A DNA stretch of 64,000 nt from Maylandia zebra (Eukaryota; Chordata; Actinopteri; Cichliformes; Cichlidae). The DNA lies in the NCBI RefSeq assembly GCF_041146795.1, contig NC_135185.1, positions 25,787,529-25,851,528 on the forward strand, given 5' to 3'. Of this stretch, positions 62,482-64,000 are shown in pieces. The position numbers and the translations under genes were made by a program. Numbering within the stretch: position 1 is the first letter of the stretch; each line of letters starts with the position of its first letter. The notes beneath the pieces are model-generated. The model saw only the letters and a list, made by a program, of their open reading frames with translations, searched no databases and was not told the DNA's origin.

Positions 62482-63930
62482 ATGAAAATGAGTGGCGGTT
62501 CAAACCAGAAGACTTTATTTCAGACTTGGGGTGTCTCCGTCTCCCAAAACAAAGTTGTTAACCCGATAAAAGATGGCAAAAATGCTGCTGGGCGCCCCAG
62601 AACAACTCCAGGCAACAGTCCCCAGGTAGCTACAGCTCACCTTCCTTCTTATCCCCTCTGGTCTGAAAATGGTCACGGGTCAGCATATACATTAGCGAAC
62701 CCAGTGGGGACTGAGGACCCCACGCCTGCGTATGAAGATGAAGACGATGATCTGATGGTGGTCGCCGTGTATGAAGCTGAAAGAAGCCTCCAGCTTGATA
62801 ATGCTAAATGTTTCCAGCATGACAACCCTGCCAGAACAGAAGAGCCCACGTTTTCTCTAACCCCCTCAGGTGGGCAGACATATCCTGACTTCCCTGGCTT
62901 TGACAGTTCCTCAGCTAAGGTATGGATCTACCCGACCAACTATCCTATCAGGGAGTACCAGCTGAAGATATCAGAGGCTGCCCTCTTTCAGAACACTCTG
63001 GTATGTCTTCCCACTGGTCTGGGAAAGACCTTTATAGCTTCTGTGGTTATGTACAATTTCTATCGCTGGTATCCATCAGGCAAGATTGTTTTCATGGCTC
63101 CCACCAAGCCTCTAGTGGCCCAACAGATTGAGGCCTGTTATAAAGTGATGGGGATCCCACAAGCACACATGGCTGAGCTGACAGGTAAAAAAAAGAAAAT
63201 CACATAAAATCTGATGCACAACACCCATCTTCCCCCTTTTCAAATTCTGCACCTACCGCTTCATAGGTAGCACAGCAGCAAAGCAGAGACAAGAGGTTTG
63301 GAGGTCCAAGCGGGTCTTCTTCCTCACGCCTCAGGTCATGGTTAATGATCTGTCCAGAGACACCTGCCCGGCCCAGCAGGTCAAGTGCGTGGTGATCGAT
63401 GAAGCACACAAAGCGCTGGGCAACCATGCTTACTGCCAGGTACACACACTTTGGAGAAATAATCAAAGCTTGACATCATGAAGTTGTATAAGTGTGAACT
63501 AAAGAACTAAATCTTAATGGTTAGTTTTGGGTTTTTTGCAGTAAAAGTTATGTAAACTGTCCAGATTTAGTGGCGATGATGTCTAATGCTTGGTCTTCTT
63601 CATTAGGTCATCAAACTGCTCGGCAGCCAGACTTTGCAGTTCCGCATACTGGCTCTTAGCGCCACCCCAGGAGGAGATACAAAGGTGAGAAAGATGCACT
63701 TTTTTTTTCTGCGCTGTGACCTAAAAGTGAGTAGACTTTAATCTGCAATCCGCCTCACTTCATCCTTCCAGTCGGTGCAATCTGTGATCTCCAATTTGCT
63801 CATCTCCCATATTGAGCTACGTTCAGAAGACAGTCCTGACATCCGGGCTCACTCCCACCAGCGCAATGTGGAGAAAGTTGTGGTTCCTCTGGGTGAGGCC
63901 CTTTCAGCTTACCAGACACGCTACCTGCAG
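62482..63930 (+). CDS. fancm: Fanconi anaemia group M protein, DNA translocase, N-terminal part (continues beyond window)
   Basis: FANCM is a superfamily 2 helicase-like ATPase that remodels stalled replication forks and anchors the Fanconi core complex on DNA. The exons are 62482-63184, 63267-63439, 63607-63684 and 63772-63930, with GT-AG junctions and a donor at 63931 leading out of the window. They give 371 residues. The N-terminus has the TLFQTWG motif near residues 11-17 and an acidic stretch before VVAVYEAER. The helicase domain opens at WIYPTNYPIREYQL. Walker A is LPTGLGKT (176-183), APTKPLV follows, the DEAH box is at 279-282, and motif III SAT at 310-312. All are intact. The first ATG gives MKMSGG; the second ATG, two codons on, is equally possible. 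Human FANCM is on another chromosome from IQCC. Confidence 0.95.
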
Positions 63931-64000
63931 GTAGGGGCAGCAAATGATTTGTCATGTTTTTCGTCTCTGTTCTGATCAGGACATTGTTTATACTTTTTAA

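Overview
The window is 64 kb of vertebrate nuclear DNA, most probably from a percomorph teleost. Genes are split by GT-AG introns, dinucleotide microsatellites are long, and the transposable elements (hAT, Tc1, L2-like LINEs, a LINE with a restriction-enzyme-like endonuclease) are of the kind found in fish. Exons were assembled by eye from reading frame, splice sites and remembered family motifs. No alignment was run.

Layout. (1) 1-1178: the 3' half of a LINE, still open at the left edge. (2) 3570 to about 32.4 kb: one gene, rcan3 (calcineurin regulator), on the + strand. It has four coding exons, a 20.5 kb first intron packed with transposon copies, and a long 3' UTR. That intron holds a 2.6 kb hAT transposon with perfect terminal inverted repeats and target duplication, and a 1.0 kb non-autonomous hAT with an equally perfect duplication. 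(3) 32.4-47.6 kb: mostly non-coding, with a decayed Tc1 element, LINE tails, a compound microsatellite, a purine-rich tract and a possible untranslated first exon of the next gene. (4) 47.6-49.1 kb: ncmap, a small single-pass membrane protein (+). (5) 50.3-53.3 kb: tmem234, a four-helix membrane protein (+), with a Tc1 relic in intron 4. (6) 54.9-59.1 kb: dcdc2b, with two doublecortin domains, on the - strand and convergent with tmem234. (7) 60.2-62.1 kb: iqcc, IQ motif protein (-). (8) From 62.48 kb: the start of fancm, the Fanconi anaemia DNA translocase (+), head-to-head with iqcc across 348 bp and cut by the right edge.

The order supports the names. In human, RCAN3 and NCMAP are neighbours on 1p36, and IQCC-DCDC2B-TMEM234 are neighbours on 1p35 in the same relative orientations. 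The genes do not form one pathway: they cover calcineurin signalling, myelin/membrane, microtubule or ciliary proteins, and DNA repair. I found no undescribed multi-gene system. The most notable items are the nearly intact hAT element, the REL-endonuclease LINE copies beside microsatellites, a proposed 29-nt linker exon in dcdc2b, and the compact iqcc/fancm bidirectional promoter.
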